61,361 nucleotides of DNA from Amphritea atlantica (GTDB taxonomy: Bacteria; Pseudomonadota; Gammaproteobacteria; Pseudomonadales; Balneatricaceae): the NCBI RefSeq assembly GCF_900111095.1, contig NZ_FOGB01000020.1, forward strand, positions 1 through 61,361, given 5' to 3'. Shown piece by piece: positions 51,121 to 60,110 of this stretch; position 1 is the stretch's first letter, and every line of letters starts with the position of its first letter. Under the pieces are notes generated by a model. That model saw only the letters and a list, made by a program, of their open reading frames with translations, was not told where the DNA came from and did no database searches. A program made the translations under genes and the position numbers.

Positions 51121-51277
51121 TGCACACCTGTTCTGCATCGTGGAGAAATTAAAAGGGCGGGAATTATACTTTATGGCAATCCGGCTGCATAGTTTTTAAC
51201 CGCTCAGGAAATCACTTGTAATCAGCTAAAGCGTCCCCATAATAACGCCAGTAAACCCTTTTTGAGTGCAGTGAAAC

Positions 51278-51592
51278 ATGGCCAGTGATCCAATCTACCG
51301 GATAAAATTTCTTAATCAGAACGAGATCTATGAGATCTATGCACATAATGTCTACCAAAGTGATTTATGGGGTTTTCTGGAAATAGAAAACATCGTTTTT
51401 GGTAGTCAGAGCTCGATGGTGGTTGATCCCTCTGAAGAGAAGCTTAAAAAACAGTTTGAAGATGTGGAACGCAGTTATATTCCGATGCAGGCGATTATTC
51501 GCATCGATGAAGTCAAACATGAAGGTCCGGCAAAAATTACCGAAGTGAAAGGTACCGTGACACAGTTTCCGGTGATGCCGCCGAGAAACTGA
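51278..51592 (+). CDS. DUF1820 family protein
   Basis: 104 residues matching the DUF1820 family, with YRIKFLNQNEIYEIYAHNV, FLEIENIVFG and the end GTVTQFPVMPP. Function is unknown; the fold is probably mostly beta. It diverges from miaB and is followed by a strong terminator. Confidence 0.88.
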   Translation: MASDPIYRIKFLNQNEIYEIYAHNVYQSDLWGFLEIENIVFGSQSSMVVDPSEEKLKKQFEDVERSYIPMQAIIRIDEVKHEGPAKITEVKGTVTQFPVMPPRN

Positions 51593-51628
51593 TCGCAGAC
51601 CAGTCGGTTACGACTATCGCCGGCATTG

Positions 51629-51667
51629 AAAAATGCGCAACGCTGCTCAGGCGTTGCGCATTTTTTG
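51629..51667. terminator. Bidirectional terminator after the DUF1820 gene
   Basis: AATGCGCAACGC pairs with GCGTTGCGCATT around TGCTCAG, flanked by A on the left and six T on the right, between convergent genes. Confidence 0.93.
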
Positions 51668-51673
51668 TTTTAG

Positions 51674-52117
51674 TCAGGCGCTGGGGGCCCCATAGTCATT
51701 AGCTTCTGGGCTGCCGGGTAGAAAGCCCGCTTCGATCAGCACCCAGAACGGGCCAATAAGCGGTACAAACATAATCAGAATCCACCAGGCGGACTTGTTG
51801 CGGTCATGCCAGCGTTTTGCCTGCAGGGCCAGTCCGATCCAGCCTGTTGGTATACAGAGTAAAAAGGTAAGGGCTATATAGGTGATAATGCCCGAGGCAG
51901 GATCGCTTGAAGTGTTTATGGCGGCGACCAGCATAGCCACCAGGCCTGCCGTAATAGCCCATGTGACCAGCGCAGAGGCCAGTGACGCCAGCCAGAATGT
52001 TTTCCGGCCAATCCGTCCCTCAAATGAGAACAGAATCTGCTTCAGCGTGAGTGGGGTAATGCTATCGGAGGGGTGGTCTAAAGCCGCCTGAGGGGAGGCG
52101 TAAATATCAGTATTCAT
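51674..52117 (-). CDS. DUF805 family membrane protein
   Basis: 147 residues. FSFEGRIGRKTFWLASL and QAKRWHDRNKSAWW are the two hallmark motifs of DUF805 (YhaH-like). Three or four membrane helices follow a polar N-terminus. Function is unknown. The gene starts beside a 343-bp gap shared with the divergent c-di-GMP gene. Confidence 0.9.
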   Translation of the reverse strand: MNTDIYASPQAALDHPSDSITPLTLKQILFSFEGRIGRKTFWLASLASALVTWAITAGLVAMLVAAINTSSDPASGIITYIALTFLLCIPTGWIGLALQAKRWHDRNKSAWWILIMFVPLIGPFWVLIEAGFLPGSPEANDYGAPSA

Positions 52118-52460
52118 TTTAAAATCCTTTTTTTGATCCGGTGGTCCGGTTGATAAAACGCTTAGCCAGCCACGGTTGGCTATAGTGGCTATAACTGATG
52201 CGGTGCGAAAATATGCACATCGTCTTATAGCCGGCCATACATTAATGCAATAGAGTTAAATATCAAGTCATCTGAGTTGATGAAAGTCACGGTTCTGTTT
52301 GTATATCTCATCCGGCCCGGAATGAGTGACTGAGTGAGACAATCTGTATAGCGGATTTGGCAGATTGGGTAGTTAAAACTCATTATGAAGAGCGATTTAG
52401 GGTACATTGTTTACAGAGTTTAAAACACGCTAGCATTAATATAGAGAACGCAGTCGCTGT
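52118..52460. other. Divergent intergenic region without a gene
   Basis: No convincing coding sequence is seen. It holds a small inverted repeat TAGCCA/TGGCTA (52163-52168, 52177-52182) and AT-rich stretches on the side of the plus-strand gene, including TATAGA near 52440, which may be promoter elements. None matches a full consensus. Confidence 0.4.
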
Positions 52461-55400
52461 ATGTCGTCAAATTTACCACGAGTTAAATCGCCGCAACGTA
52501 GTATTTCTGACCTGTTCTGTACGCATGTACTGCCCGGTCTGGCTTATCTTTTTCTGGCGCAGGTTTCGGTGGGGCTGCTATCGATCCCACCCAGCGATGC
52601 GTCTGCAGTCTGGCCCGCGGCGGGGGTCTCGATCACGGCTATTCTGCTGCGTGGGTATCGTGCCTGTTTCGGCTTATTTATCGCCCTTATGGTGTTCTAT
52701 GCTGGCAGTTGGCTTGATGCGGGTAGTACGGCTGGGCTGTTTCGCTCTCTGGGCCTGATGCTGTTGCTGAGTATGGCGGCTATTCTTGAAGCGGCGGGAG
52801 CGGTCTGGCTGATATATCGCTTTTTTGGCCGGATGCCGGATCTGATTGATGATAAACAGATCACCCTGTTTCTGCTGATTATCGGGCCCCTGGCGTCACT
52901 TGCGGCAAGTCTGATGGCTATTATCACCCTGCTGGTATTTGGTGTTATTGGCTGGGAGAGCTTTTTCATCAGTTGGTTAACCTGGTGGATTGGCGACACT
53001 ATCGGCGCGATTGTGGTTGCACCGATGTTGCTGGCACTTTTTGCAGGTCCGCGGAGTACTTTATTTACCCGTAAATGGGCCATCGTGTTGCCGATGAGCG
53101 GCTTGCTGATGGTGATTGTGATCCTTTTTCTGATCACCAGAAACTATGAGGAGCAGGAACGGGCTCTGAAGTTTAAACAGGAGGTGGAACAGCTACACTC
53201 CAATATGAAGGTGCGCCTGGATGGTGGTATAGAGGTACTGTTCTCATTACGTAGTCTGTTTCAGAGCAGTACGAGCATAGGCGCGGCTGATTTTCACAAT
53301 TTTACCCTGCATATGCTGCAACGCTATCCTGAAATACAGGCATTGGAGTGGATTCCCCGCATACCCGGCGGGCTCCGTGCTGAGTATGAAACTTCCGCCG
53401 TTATCCCCCTGCCTATCGTAGAGCTGGGTGATAGCGGGAAGCTGGTCAGCGCCCCGCAAAGAGAGGTCTATTATCCGGTCACCTACGTTGAGCCGTTTGT
53501 CGAAAATGAGCGGGCTTTTGGTTTTAATGTGATCAGTAATCCGCTGGCGAAGGAGGCGCTGCAACGGGCGCGTGAACACAGCGGTGTTGCATTTACCGCT
53601 CCGATCCGGTTGATTCAGGAGTCGGGAGAGCAGAAGGGCATTGTGGCCTATCTGCAGGTCAATCATAACGGAGTCGATCGGGGATTGTCTGACGAAGGTG
53701 TGGTTGCGGCGGTGTACCGGGTAGGGGATTTTATCAACTCCGTGCTGAGGGAACGACAGGATCTGGCTGCACAGGTTGGTGTGATCGTCATGGATGTGAC
53801 CGATAACCGGCAAGCGATATACACCGGTGATGAGATCATGGATAACCCTTATGAGCCGTTGAGACTGAGCAAAGAGTATTCAGTCGGGGGACGGGTTTAT
53901 CAGTTTACTTACAGCGCCAAACCCGATTTCTTCGTGCATTTTTCGCAATGGAGCAGCTGGATTGTATTACTGGGAGGGATGTTATTCGCGGCCCTGCTCG
54001 GCGGCTGGTTGCTGTCGCTTACTGGCCGCACCCTGCGTATCGGCCAGGTGGTAAGAGAAAAAACCGCCTCGTTGCAACATGAGGTGGAGGAGCGCAGCAA
54101 GGCCGAACAGGCGCTGGTTAAAGTATCTAAAGCGGTAGAGTTCAGCCCCAACATGGTATTAATTACCCTGCCGGATGGTGAGATTGAATATTCCAGCCCT
54201 AAATTTACCGAAGAGACCGGCTTTGTGCCCGGAGATGTGATCGGAAAGCCGATAAATATGCTCCATTTTCCCCAGCCAGGAGAGACCTCCTATGCGGATC
54301 TCTGGCCGCAGCTGGTTGACAGACCTAACTGGCGTGGAGAGATTGTTAACCGTAAAAAATCGAATGGTTACTACTGGGCGCAGGTTAACATCGCCCCCAT
54401 CTATGATTTTCATGGGGTGCTGACAAACTATGTGGTCACTCTGCAGGATATTACCGAAAATCGACTGATCTCTGAACAGATCAGCTACCATGCCAGTCAT
54501 GACCAGTTGACCGGCCTGATCAACCGGCGTGAGTTTGAGATACGTATGCAGGCTCTGTTCAATACTCAACGCCAGCCGGGTTGTCAGCATGCTTTCTGCT
54601 TCCTCGATCTGGATCAGTTTAAAGTGGTTAATGATACCTGCGGTCATGTTGCGGGGGATGAGCTATTGCGGCAGGTTTCTCTACTGCTGCAAAGCCGGGT
54701 AAGGTCCAATGACACCCTGGCCCGTCTTGGCGGGGATGAGTTTGGTATTCTGTTGCAGAATTGTCCTCTGGAAAAGGCGCAGGTTGTCGCGGAAACGGTC
54801 CGGGATGCTATTGCTGACTTTAAGTTTTGCTGGGAACAGCAGGCATTCAATATCGGCGTCAGTATCGGTGTGGTAGCGATTAATGAACACTCGGCCAGTT
54901 TAACGGAAGTTCTGAAGCAGGCAGACTCTGCCTGCTATACCGCCAAAGATGCCGGGCGAAACCGGGTGCATCTCTATACACCGGAGAATGAGATGCTGGC
55001 CCGGCGTGAAGGGGAGATGCACTGGGTTACTGAGATTAATGCTGCTCTCGATGAGAACCGCTTTATGCTCTATGGCCAGGTGATTGTGCCATTACAAAAC
55101 TCTCAGCTGAAGCCGGATGTAGAGCTGTTGCTGAGGATGAAGGACCGGGAGGGTAATATTGTGCCTCCAGGCGCTTTTTTGCCGGCAGCTGAGCGCTATC
55201 AACTGGCCGGTCGTATCGATGAATGGGTGGTGGGTAACGCCTTTCAGTGGCTGGATCGGAACTTCACCCAGTTCAGTCAGTATTTTGGCTGCTGTGCGAT
55301 TAACCTGTCTGGTGGGAGTTTGGGAGACCCGCGCATCAAAGAGGCGATTATCAAACATCTGGAACGTTCCTCCCTGCTGCCATACAAGGTTAAATTCGAA

Positions 55401-55793
55401 ATTACCGAAACCTCGGCAATCGCTAACCTGGTCGAAGCGCAGCGTTTTATTAACGCCTTGAAGGCTTATGGGTGTCAGTTTTCGCTGGATGATTTTGGCA
55501 GTGGGCTTTCCTCTTTTGCATACCTGAAAAACCTGCCGGTGGATAATCTCAAGATTGATGGTCTGTTTGTGAAAGGGATTCTCAATGATGAACTGGACCA
55601 GGCGATGGTTAAGTCGATCAACGATATCGGTCATGTCATGGGCAAAACCACTATTGCGGAGTTTGTCGAAAATGATGAGATATGTCAGATGCTGCGAGAG
55701 ATCGGCGTTGATTATGGTCAGGGTTACGGACTGGGGATGCCTGAGCCGCTGGATGCGCTGTTACAGCAGGTAAGCGGGGATGATGATCGGTAG
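52461..55793 (+). CDS. MASE1-CHASE-PAS-GGDEF-EAL c-di-GMP protein
   Basis: 1110 residues. An N-terminal MASE1 membrane domain of about eight helices (about 15-235) is followed by a periplasmic CHASE domain (about 240-495), a further helix, PAS (about 560-680), GGDEF (about 690-850) and EAL (about 865-1105). GGDEF reads RLGGDEFG with an RxxD product-inhibition site (RSND) five residues before it, so cyclase activity is likely. In the EAL domain the signature is ELL, but NLS, EITE, DDFGSG, LKIDG and GQGYGLG are present, so phosphodiesterase activity remains possible. There is no clear Shine-Dalgarno sequence before the ATG. Confidence 0.88.
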   Translation: MSSNLPRVKSPQRSISDLFCTHVLPGLAYLFLAQVSVGLLSIPPSDASAVWPAAGVSITAILLRGYRACFGLFIALMVFYAGSWLDAGSTAGLFRSLGLMLLLSMAAILEAAGAVWLIYRFFGRMPDLIDDKQITLFLLIIGPLASLAASLMAIITLLVFGVIGWESFFISWLTWWIGDTIGAIVVAPMLLALFAGPRSTLFTRKWAIVLPMSGLLMVIVILFLITRNYEEQERALKFKQEVEQLHSNMKVRLDGGIEVLFSLRSLFQSSTSIGAADFHNFTLHMLQRYPEIQALEWIPRIPGGLRAEYETSAVIPLPIVELGDSGKLVSAPQREVYYPVTYVEPFVENERAFGFNVISNPLAKEALQRAREHSGVAFTAPIRLIQESGEQKGIVAYLQVNHNGVDRGLSDEGVVAAVYRVGDFINSVLRERQDLAAQVGVIVMDVTDNRQAIYTGDEIMDNPYEPLRLSKEYSVGGRVYQFTYSAKPDFFVHFSQWSSWIVLLGGMLFAALLGGWLLSLTGRTLRIGQVVREKTASLQHEVEERSKAEQALVKVSKAVEFSPNMVLITLPDGEIEYSSPKFTEETGFVPGDVIGKPINMLHFPQPGETSYADLWPQLVDRPNWRGEIVNRKKSNGYYWAQVNIAPIYDFHGVLTNYVVTLQDITENRLISEQISYHASHDQLTGLINRREFEIRMQALFNTQRQPGCQHAFCFLDLDQFKVVNDTCGHVAGDELLRQVSLLLQSRVRSNDTLARLGGDEFGILLQNCPLEKAQVVAETVRDAIADFKFCWEQQAFNIGVSIGVVAINEHSASLTEVLKQADSACYTAKDAGRNRVHLYTPENEMLARREGEMHWVTEINAALDENRFMLYGQVIVPLQNSQLKPDVELLLRMKDREGNIVPPGAFLPAAERYQLAGRIDEWVVGNAFQWLDRNFTQFSQYFGCCAINLSGGSLGDPRIKEAIIKHLERSSLLPYKVKFEITETSAIANLVEAQRFINALKAYGCQFSLDDFGSGLSSFAYLKNLPVDNLKIDGLFVKGILNDELDQAMVKSINDIGHVMGKTTIAEFVENDEICQMLREIGVDYGQGYGLGMPEPLDALLQQVSGDDDR

Positions 55794-55795
55794 TT

Positions 55796-56632
55796 TCACT
55801 GGCTTACAGAATTGCTTCGGGTTGACAACTGGTAGCTGTCGTAGCGCCGTAAACGATTTTGCACGATCATCGTCTCCAGTCGCTTAACATAGTCATCCCC
55901 CAGCTCACTATAGCGGTGCAGGTGTTTTATCAGTTCGAGACTGTTCTGCGTGTGTCGGGCTGCCTGGCGCAGCTCGATATACGCGTTGCCCCGCGCCAGG
56001 GTGAGAAAATAGTCCTCAATCGCGCCGAGTAAAGAGTCGTAACGCTTAACAAAGACCGCCCGACCATCTCTCGTCTGTCTCGCCATGATGCGCTTTTCAT
56101 TCGGGTCAAACGACCAGACACCAAACACATTATTTGCCTGCACGAAAAACCGAGAACTGCCCCAGCCAGTTTCAATGGCGGCTTGTGCCAGAATCAGGCT
56201 GTTTGGCAGGTCGACCATACGTTGACGCAGCTCTGCCGGAGAGTCGGTATTGTAGGTTGATTTAAGCTGCTCCAGCCAGGTCTGCTCCTCGCTATTGAGA
56301 GCAGATAGGGAGAGTAGCTGTTCCAGCCGGGTTCTTTGCTGTTGCAGGTGCTGCTTACTGATCAGAATAGCCGGCAACAGCAAAGCGATAAAGCGTTGTT
56401 TCTTTTCCGCGACCGGCAGTGGTGCCAGCGATACGACGGAGGTATAGGCAACGGCTTCAACGGGATTGGTCAGATGGACTATATCGGCAGGTGTTTTAAG
56501 AGCTTTGTAAGTTACCGGGGTCGCGGACTGATCGCGTTGATCAGCGATCTGTACCAGTGCGCCAAAACCAAACATCAGTGCGGCGATAAACAGTAATACC
56601 GTTTGTATCTGTGACTGTGGTGTTGTACTCAT
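55796..56632 (-). CDS. Bax-like glucosaminidase-domain protein
   Basis: 278 residues. An N-terminal helix (about 10-28) acts as signal anchor. The C-terminal glucosaminidase domain of the Bax family contains the catalytic Glu in LAQAAIETGWGSSRF, then NNVFGVWSF and YDSLLGAIEDYFLTLARG. It probably cleaves peptidoglycan glycan strands in the periplasm. It lies 2 bp from the 3' end of the convergent c-di-GMP gene and 7 bp after epmB on the same strand. Confidence 0.85.
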   Translation of the reverse strand: MSTTPQSQIQTVLLFIAALMFGFGALVQIADQRDQSATPVTYKALKTPADIVHLTNPVEAVAYTSVVSLAPLPVAEKKQRFIALLLPAILISKQHLQQQRTRLEQLLSLSALNSEEQTWLEQLKSTYNTDSPAELRQRMVDLPNSLILAQAAIETGWGSSRFFVQANNVFGVWSFDPNEKRIMARQTRDGRAVFVKRYDSLLGAIEDYFLTLARGNAYIELRQAARHTQNSLELIKHLHRYSELGDDYVKRLETMIVQNRLRRYDSYQLSTRSNSVSQ

Positions 56633-56639
56633 CGCGGGG

Positions 56640-57650
56640 TTACTCCTGATCCGTAAACAGCAGGGTTTTAGAGCCTCTGCCCGGAATCTCGCGTGCCAGT
56701 CTGGGAACCAGATAGCCCGGCAGTTGGTCCTGAAGTTGTTGCATCAGTTGCCGGGCGTCATCATCCGGCAGATCAAAGTGTGCCGCACCTTTAACCGGAT
56801 CAAAGGTAAACAGATAGTAAGGTAGTACACCGATATCGAACAGCTGCTCACTGAGTGTTTTCAGCGTCGTGACGCTGTCGTTAATACCCCGCAGGAGCAC
56901 GGCCTGGTTCAACACAGTAATCCCCGCCCCGGTCAGCCGTTGCACCGCTGCGGCAACATGACTATCCAGTTCCTGGGGGTGGTTGCTGTGGATAACGGTC
57001 ACTACCTTAAGGCGGGTCTGCTTCAGTACATTGACGAAAGAATCGGTAATCCGCTGTGGCAGCACTACTGGCAGTCGACTGTGAATACGCAGCCGGGCCA
57101 GATGAGGGATCTGCTCAAGATCAGTAATCAGCTGATTTAACCGTGAATCGCTGGAAACCAGAGGATCGCCACCGGAGAAGATCACCTCGGTGATGCTGGG
57201 GTCAGCGGTAATATAGTCAAGAATATTTTGCCATTGCTGCGGTCCCAGACGGTTTTCGGCGTAAGGAAAGTGACGCCGGAAACAGTAACGGCAGTTGATC
57301 GCACAGGCGCCGGTAAGTATCACCAGCACCCGCCCTTTGTATTTATGAATCAGCCCGTCCACCGGGTTGCTGTGGCTCTCCTCCAGTGGGTCGAGGGTAA
57401 ATCCAGGTACTTCTTCCAGCTCCTCAGCCAGCGGCAGAACCTGGCGCAGCAGCGGGTCATCCGGGTTGCCCTTCTCAATGCGGTCCAGCCAGGGGCGGGG
57501 GATCCGCATGGCGAATTCCAGGCTGGCGCGGTTGGCTCCTGCCAATAGCGAATCTGGCAACTGGAGGTAGCGTAACAACGCTTCCGGACTTTCCAGCGTC
57601 TGACTGAGTAGGGTTTGCCAGGTATCCGGCAACTGAATAGGTGAGTGCAT
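56640..57650 (-). CDS. epmB: EF-P beta-lysine synthase EpmB (lysine 2,3-aminomutase)
   Basis: 336 residues. The radical-SAM motif C-x3-C-x2-C is in GACAINCRYCFRRHFPY, and VIFSGGDPL follows. It turns L-alpha-lysine into (R)-beta-lysine for attachment to EF-P. ATG 57650 is chosen; it lacks a Shine-Dalgarno sequence, and an in-frame TTG at 57695 would extend it by 15 residues. It is divergent from efp by 110 bp, as in E. coli. Confidence 0.94.
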   Translation of the reverse strand: MHSPIQLPDTWQTLLSQTLESPEALLRYLQLPDSLLAGANRASLEFAMRIPRPWLDRIEKGNPDDPLLRQVLPLAEELEEVPGFTLDPLEESHSNPVDGLIHKYKGRVLVILTGACAINCRYCFRRHFPYAENRLGPQQWQNILDYITADPSITEVIFSGGDPLVSSDSRLNQLITDLEQIPHLARLRIHSRLPVVLPQRITDSFVNVLKQTRLKVVTVIHSNHPQELDSHVAAAVQRLTGAGITVLNQAVLLRGINDSVTTLKTLSEQLFDIGVLPYYLFTFDPVKGAAHFDLPDDDARQLMQQLQDQLPGYLVPRLAREIPGRGSKTLLFTDQE

Positions 57651-57760
57651 AGTAGAATAATTTCGCTGGAAAATTTGCTCGCATTCTCCTTTCAAGTAGA
57701 ATGTGTGTCAATTTTGCGGTGGCAGCAGTTCACCTGAGTCTAATCTAATTCGAGATCGAT

Positions 57761-58324
57761 ATGGCAAATTACCCATCCAACCAGTTTAAAAATGGCCTGA
57801 AAGTGATGATCGAGGGTGATCCTTGTTCAATGGTAGATGTTGAGTTCGTTAAACCAGGTAAGGGGCAGGCGTTTACCCGCGTTAAACTGAAAAACCTGAT
57901 TACCGGGCGTACCTGGGAACGCACCTTCAAATCGAATGAAACCGCTGAAAGTGCTGATGTTATGGATACCGATATGGAATATCTCTACTGTGATGGTGAG
58001 ATGTGGCACTTCATGGATCCACAAAGCTATGAGCAGGTTGCTGCGGATAAAACCGCGGTTGGTGATGCTCATCAGTGGCTGAAAGAGCAGGACAAGTGTC
58101 TGGTGACCCTGTGGAATAACAATCCGATCTCGATTACACCACCCAACTTTGTTGAGCTGGAAGTGACTGAAACCGATCCCGGCCTTAAGGGGGATACAGC
58201 GCAGGGTGGTTCTAAGCCAGCCAAACTTCAGTCTGGCGCGGTTGTGCGGGTGCCTCTGTTTATTGAACAGGGCGATATCCTGAAGATCGATACCCGCAGT
58301 GGCGAGTACGTGTCCCGCGCTTAA
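57761..58324 (+). CDS. efp: Elongation factor P
   Basis: 187 residues with three beta-barrel domains. Lys34 in [12 protein letters not shown] is the beta-lysylated residue, which matches the presence of epmA and epmB on either side. EF-P relieves ribosome stalling at polyproline. The C-terminal [17 protein letters not shown] is typical. A hairpin with a T run follows about 70 bp downstream. Confidence 0.97.
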   Translation: MANYPSNQFKNGLKVMIEGDPCSMVDVEFVKPGKGQAFTRVKLKNLITGRTWERTFKSNETAESADVMDTDMEYLYCDGEMWHFMDPQSYEQVAADKTAVGDAHQWLKEQDKCLVTLWNNNPISITPPNFVELEVTETDPGLKGDTAQGGSKPAKLQSGAVVRVPLFIEQGDILKIDTRSGEYVSRA

Positions 58325-58394
58325 AAATGGTTTGAACGCTATTGAGCTGGTGATAACTGGCTCTTAACACGTTCAATTCAATTTATACGATTCC

Positions 58395-58420
58395 AATGGC
58401 AGCCACGGCTGCCATTTTTA
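58395..58420 (+). terminator. Rho-independent terminator after efp
   Basis: AATGGCAGC (58395-58403) pairs with GCTGCCATT (58408-58416) around CACG, with T following. Confidence 0.88.
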
Positions 58421-58424
58421 TGTA

Positions 58425-58574
58425 CAGGATGTACGGTATGCCGCGGGCGCAAGGATGCGCAAGAGCGGCGATGACAGGATGTACGGTATGCCGCGGGCGC
58501 AAGGATGCGCAAGAGCGGCGATGACAGGATGTACGGTATGCCGCGGGCGCAGGGATGCGCAAGAGCGGCGATCT
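58425..58574 (+). repeat. Three tandem 50-bp GC-rich repeats
   Basis: Three copies start at 58425, 58475 and 58525, each beginning CAGGATGTACGGTATGCCGC. Copies 1 and 2 look identical; copy 3 has one A-to-G change and a different last two bases. Each unit contains nested inverted repeats (GCCGC...GCGGC and GCGC...GCGC), so it can fold as a hairpin. The array lies between the efp terminator and epmA. There are no spacers, so it is not a CRISPR. Confidence 0.93.
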
Positions 58575-58623
58575 ACAGGGAACTGTTTCTGAAGGCCTTT
58601 TTTTTATTGAAGAGTAATCACCC

Positions 58624-59595
58624 ATGAGTCAATTGTGGAGAGCGACAGCTCCGCTGAATAATCTGCGCAAGCGGGCGCAGATCTTTGCGCAGATCCGGGA
58701 GTTTTTTGCCACGCGTGATGTGCTGGAGGTGGAAACCCCCCTGATGACTTCTGCGGCAGTCAGTGATCCCTATATCGATACCATTGAGTGTCGCTACCAT
58801 CCGCTACCGGGGCAACAGGAACAATCCCGCTATCTGCAAAGCTCTCCTGAATATGCGATGAAACGGCTGCTGGCGTCCGGCAGCGGTGCGATCTACCAGA
58901 TCTGTAAAGCGTTTCGTAATGGTGAGTGCGGCCGTCGCCATAACCCGGAATTTACCATGCTGGAATGGTATCGCCCCGGCTTTGATCACCATCAACTGAT
59001 GGATGAGGTTGAAGCGCTGGTCGCCCCGCTTATTGGCATCGACAGGTTTCAACGGATTAGCTATAGCGCGTTGTTTCGGCAATACCTTCAGCTGGATCTG
59101 CAAACAGCTACCGTGCAGGAGCTGGCAGCCATCACCCGCCAGCATATCGACATTAAGATGGAAGATGACAACCGGGATAACTGGTTGAACCTGCTGATGT
59201 CTCATGTGATCGAGCCTCAGCTGGATAGTCAGGGGGCAGTGTTTGTGTACGATTATCCGGCCAGTCAGGCGGCACTGGCCCGTATAGCTGAAGATGAAAC
59301 GGGTCAACCGGTTGCCTGTCGATTCGAACTCTTTGTCGCGGGTGTTGAACTGGCTAATGGTTACTATGAACTCACCGATGGGGGAGAGCAAGCGCGTCGC
59401 TTTCAGCTGGATATCGCTCAGCGACAGTCTGAAGGGTTACCCATCAGACCTACCGACAGCCTGCTGGTGGACGCGCTTGAGTCAGGTATGCCTGAGTGTG
59501 CCGGCGTTGCAATGGGGCTGGACCGGTTGGTGATGTTAGCGCTGGGGACTGAGCAGATTAGTGATGTGATCGCTCTGCCGTTTGATCGGGCCTGA
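58624..59595 (+). CDS. epmA: EF-P beta-lysylation ligase EpmA
   Basis: 323 residues, the size of E. coli EpmA (PoxA/GenX), and lacking the tRNA anticodon-binding domain of LysRS. Class II synthetase motifs are visible: VLEVETPLMTSAAVSDPYI, the FRNGECGRRHNPEFTMLEWYR block (shortened: FRNGECGRRHNPEFTMLEW) and the C-terminal GMPECAGVAMGLDRLVML. It activates beta-lysine and attaches it to EF-P Lys34. A poly-T stretch and the tandem repeats precede its start. Confidence 0.95.
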   Translation: MSQLWRATAPLNNLRKRAQIFAQIREFFATRDVLEVETPLMTSAAVSDPYIDTIECRYHPLPGQQEQSRYLQSSPEYAMKRLLASGSGAIYQICKAFRNGECGRRHNPEFTMLEWYRPGFDHHQLMDEVEALVAPLIGIDRFQRISYSALFRQYLQLDLQTATVQELAAITRQHIDIKMEDDNRDNWLNLLMSHVIEPQLDSQGAVFVYDYPASQAALARIAEDETGQPVACRFELFVAGVELANGYYELTDGGEQARRFQLDIAQRQSEGLPIRPTDSLLVDALESGMPECAGVAMGLDRLVMLALGTEQISDVIALPFDRA

Positions 59596-59607
59596 GAGGG
59601 GCAGTCG

Positions 59608-59672
59608 CTAGATCGCCGCTGCGCGGCTGGCTAGTTGTTAGAACGTCGCTTCGCGACTGCTAGAAAAAGCGC
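59608..59672 (+). repeat. Bipartite CTAG-bracketed palindrome, copy A
   Basis: Three CTAG sites (59608, 59631, 59660) bracket two hairpins: GCCGC-TGC-GCGGC and GTCGC-TTC-GCGAC, followed by AAAAAGCGC. It is followed closely by ATCTACAGGGA, also found after the tandem repeats before epmA. Confidence 0.85.
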
Positions 59673-59737
59673 AAAGTGCGATCTACAGGGAGATTATCTA
59701 TGGTTGGTTTCTGGGCGTCAGAAGCTAGCGGGCGATT

Positions 59738-59758
59738 CTGCTTTGTGCCAAAAGCGGA
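59738..59758. repeat. 21-bp motif around GTGCCAAA, copy 1
   Basis: CTGCTTTGTGCCAAAAGCGG and the next base form an imperfect hairpin (CTGCTTT with AAAGCGG). A near copy occurs at 60001-60021. Confidence 0.6.
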
Positions 59759-59774
59759 TGTAAAAGCACCGAGG

Positions 59775-59840
59775 CTAGATCGCCGCTGCGCGGCTGCTAG
59801 TTGTTAGACGGAAACTTCGTTTCCTTGCTAGAAAAAGCAC
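59775..59840 (+). repeat. Bipartite CTAG-bracketed palindrome, copy B
   Basis: Same layout as copy A, with CTAG at 59775, 59797 and 59828. The first stem is the same (GCCGC/GCGGC), but the second is GGAAAC-TTC-GTTTCC instead of GTCGC/GCGAC: both arms changed together while pairing is kept. Confidence 0.85.
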
Positions 59841-60000
59841 AGAAAACAGCCTTCCAGAAGAGCCGTTGCTTGTAGCTCGACGTCACAAAAAACGTGACTT
59901 GCCCGTGGCTCGAAAAACCTTTTTTATGGACTATTCGCGCTGATTGATAAATGCGGGCTTCGTAAGGCGGTTTTTTTATAAGGGAGTCATTAGAGATGGT

Positions 60001-60021
60001 CTGCTATGTGCCAAATGCGGA
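60001..60021. repeat. 21-bp motif around GTGCCAAA, copy 2
   Basis: CTGCTATGTGCCAAATGCGG plus one base; differs from the copy at 59738 at two positions (T to A in one arm, A to T in the other), which again looks like paired change. Confidence 0.6.
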
Positions 60022-60110
60022 CATCCCCCCTTTTTGTCTACGCGATAGTGATAGCATAGGATGTTCTATCAAAGTTCGCTTACTTGTTTCATCGGAGGAG
60101 TCAGGGAACG

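Larger units (their letters stand above)
59596..60110. other. Repeat-rich intergenic region
   Basis: No gene is seen in these 515 bp. They hold two direct copies of the bipartite CTAG palindrome (59608-59672 and 59775-59840), a further palindrome GTCAC/GTGAC near 59880-59900, and two copies of a 21-bp motif (59738-59758 and 60001-60021). The area looks like an insertion hot spot. Confidence 0.7.

Noticed and set aside
58425-58574. Tandem repeats as a short CRISPR array
   Set aside because: The units are contiguous with no spacers and no cas genes are present.
58383-58625. 80-codon minus-strand frame over the 50-bp repeats
   Set aside because: It is the translation of the tandem repeats and the efp terminator; no start signal.
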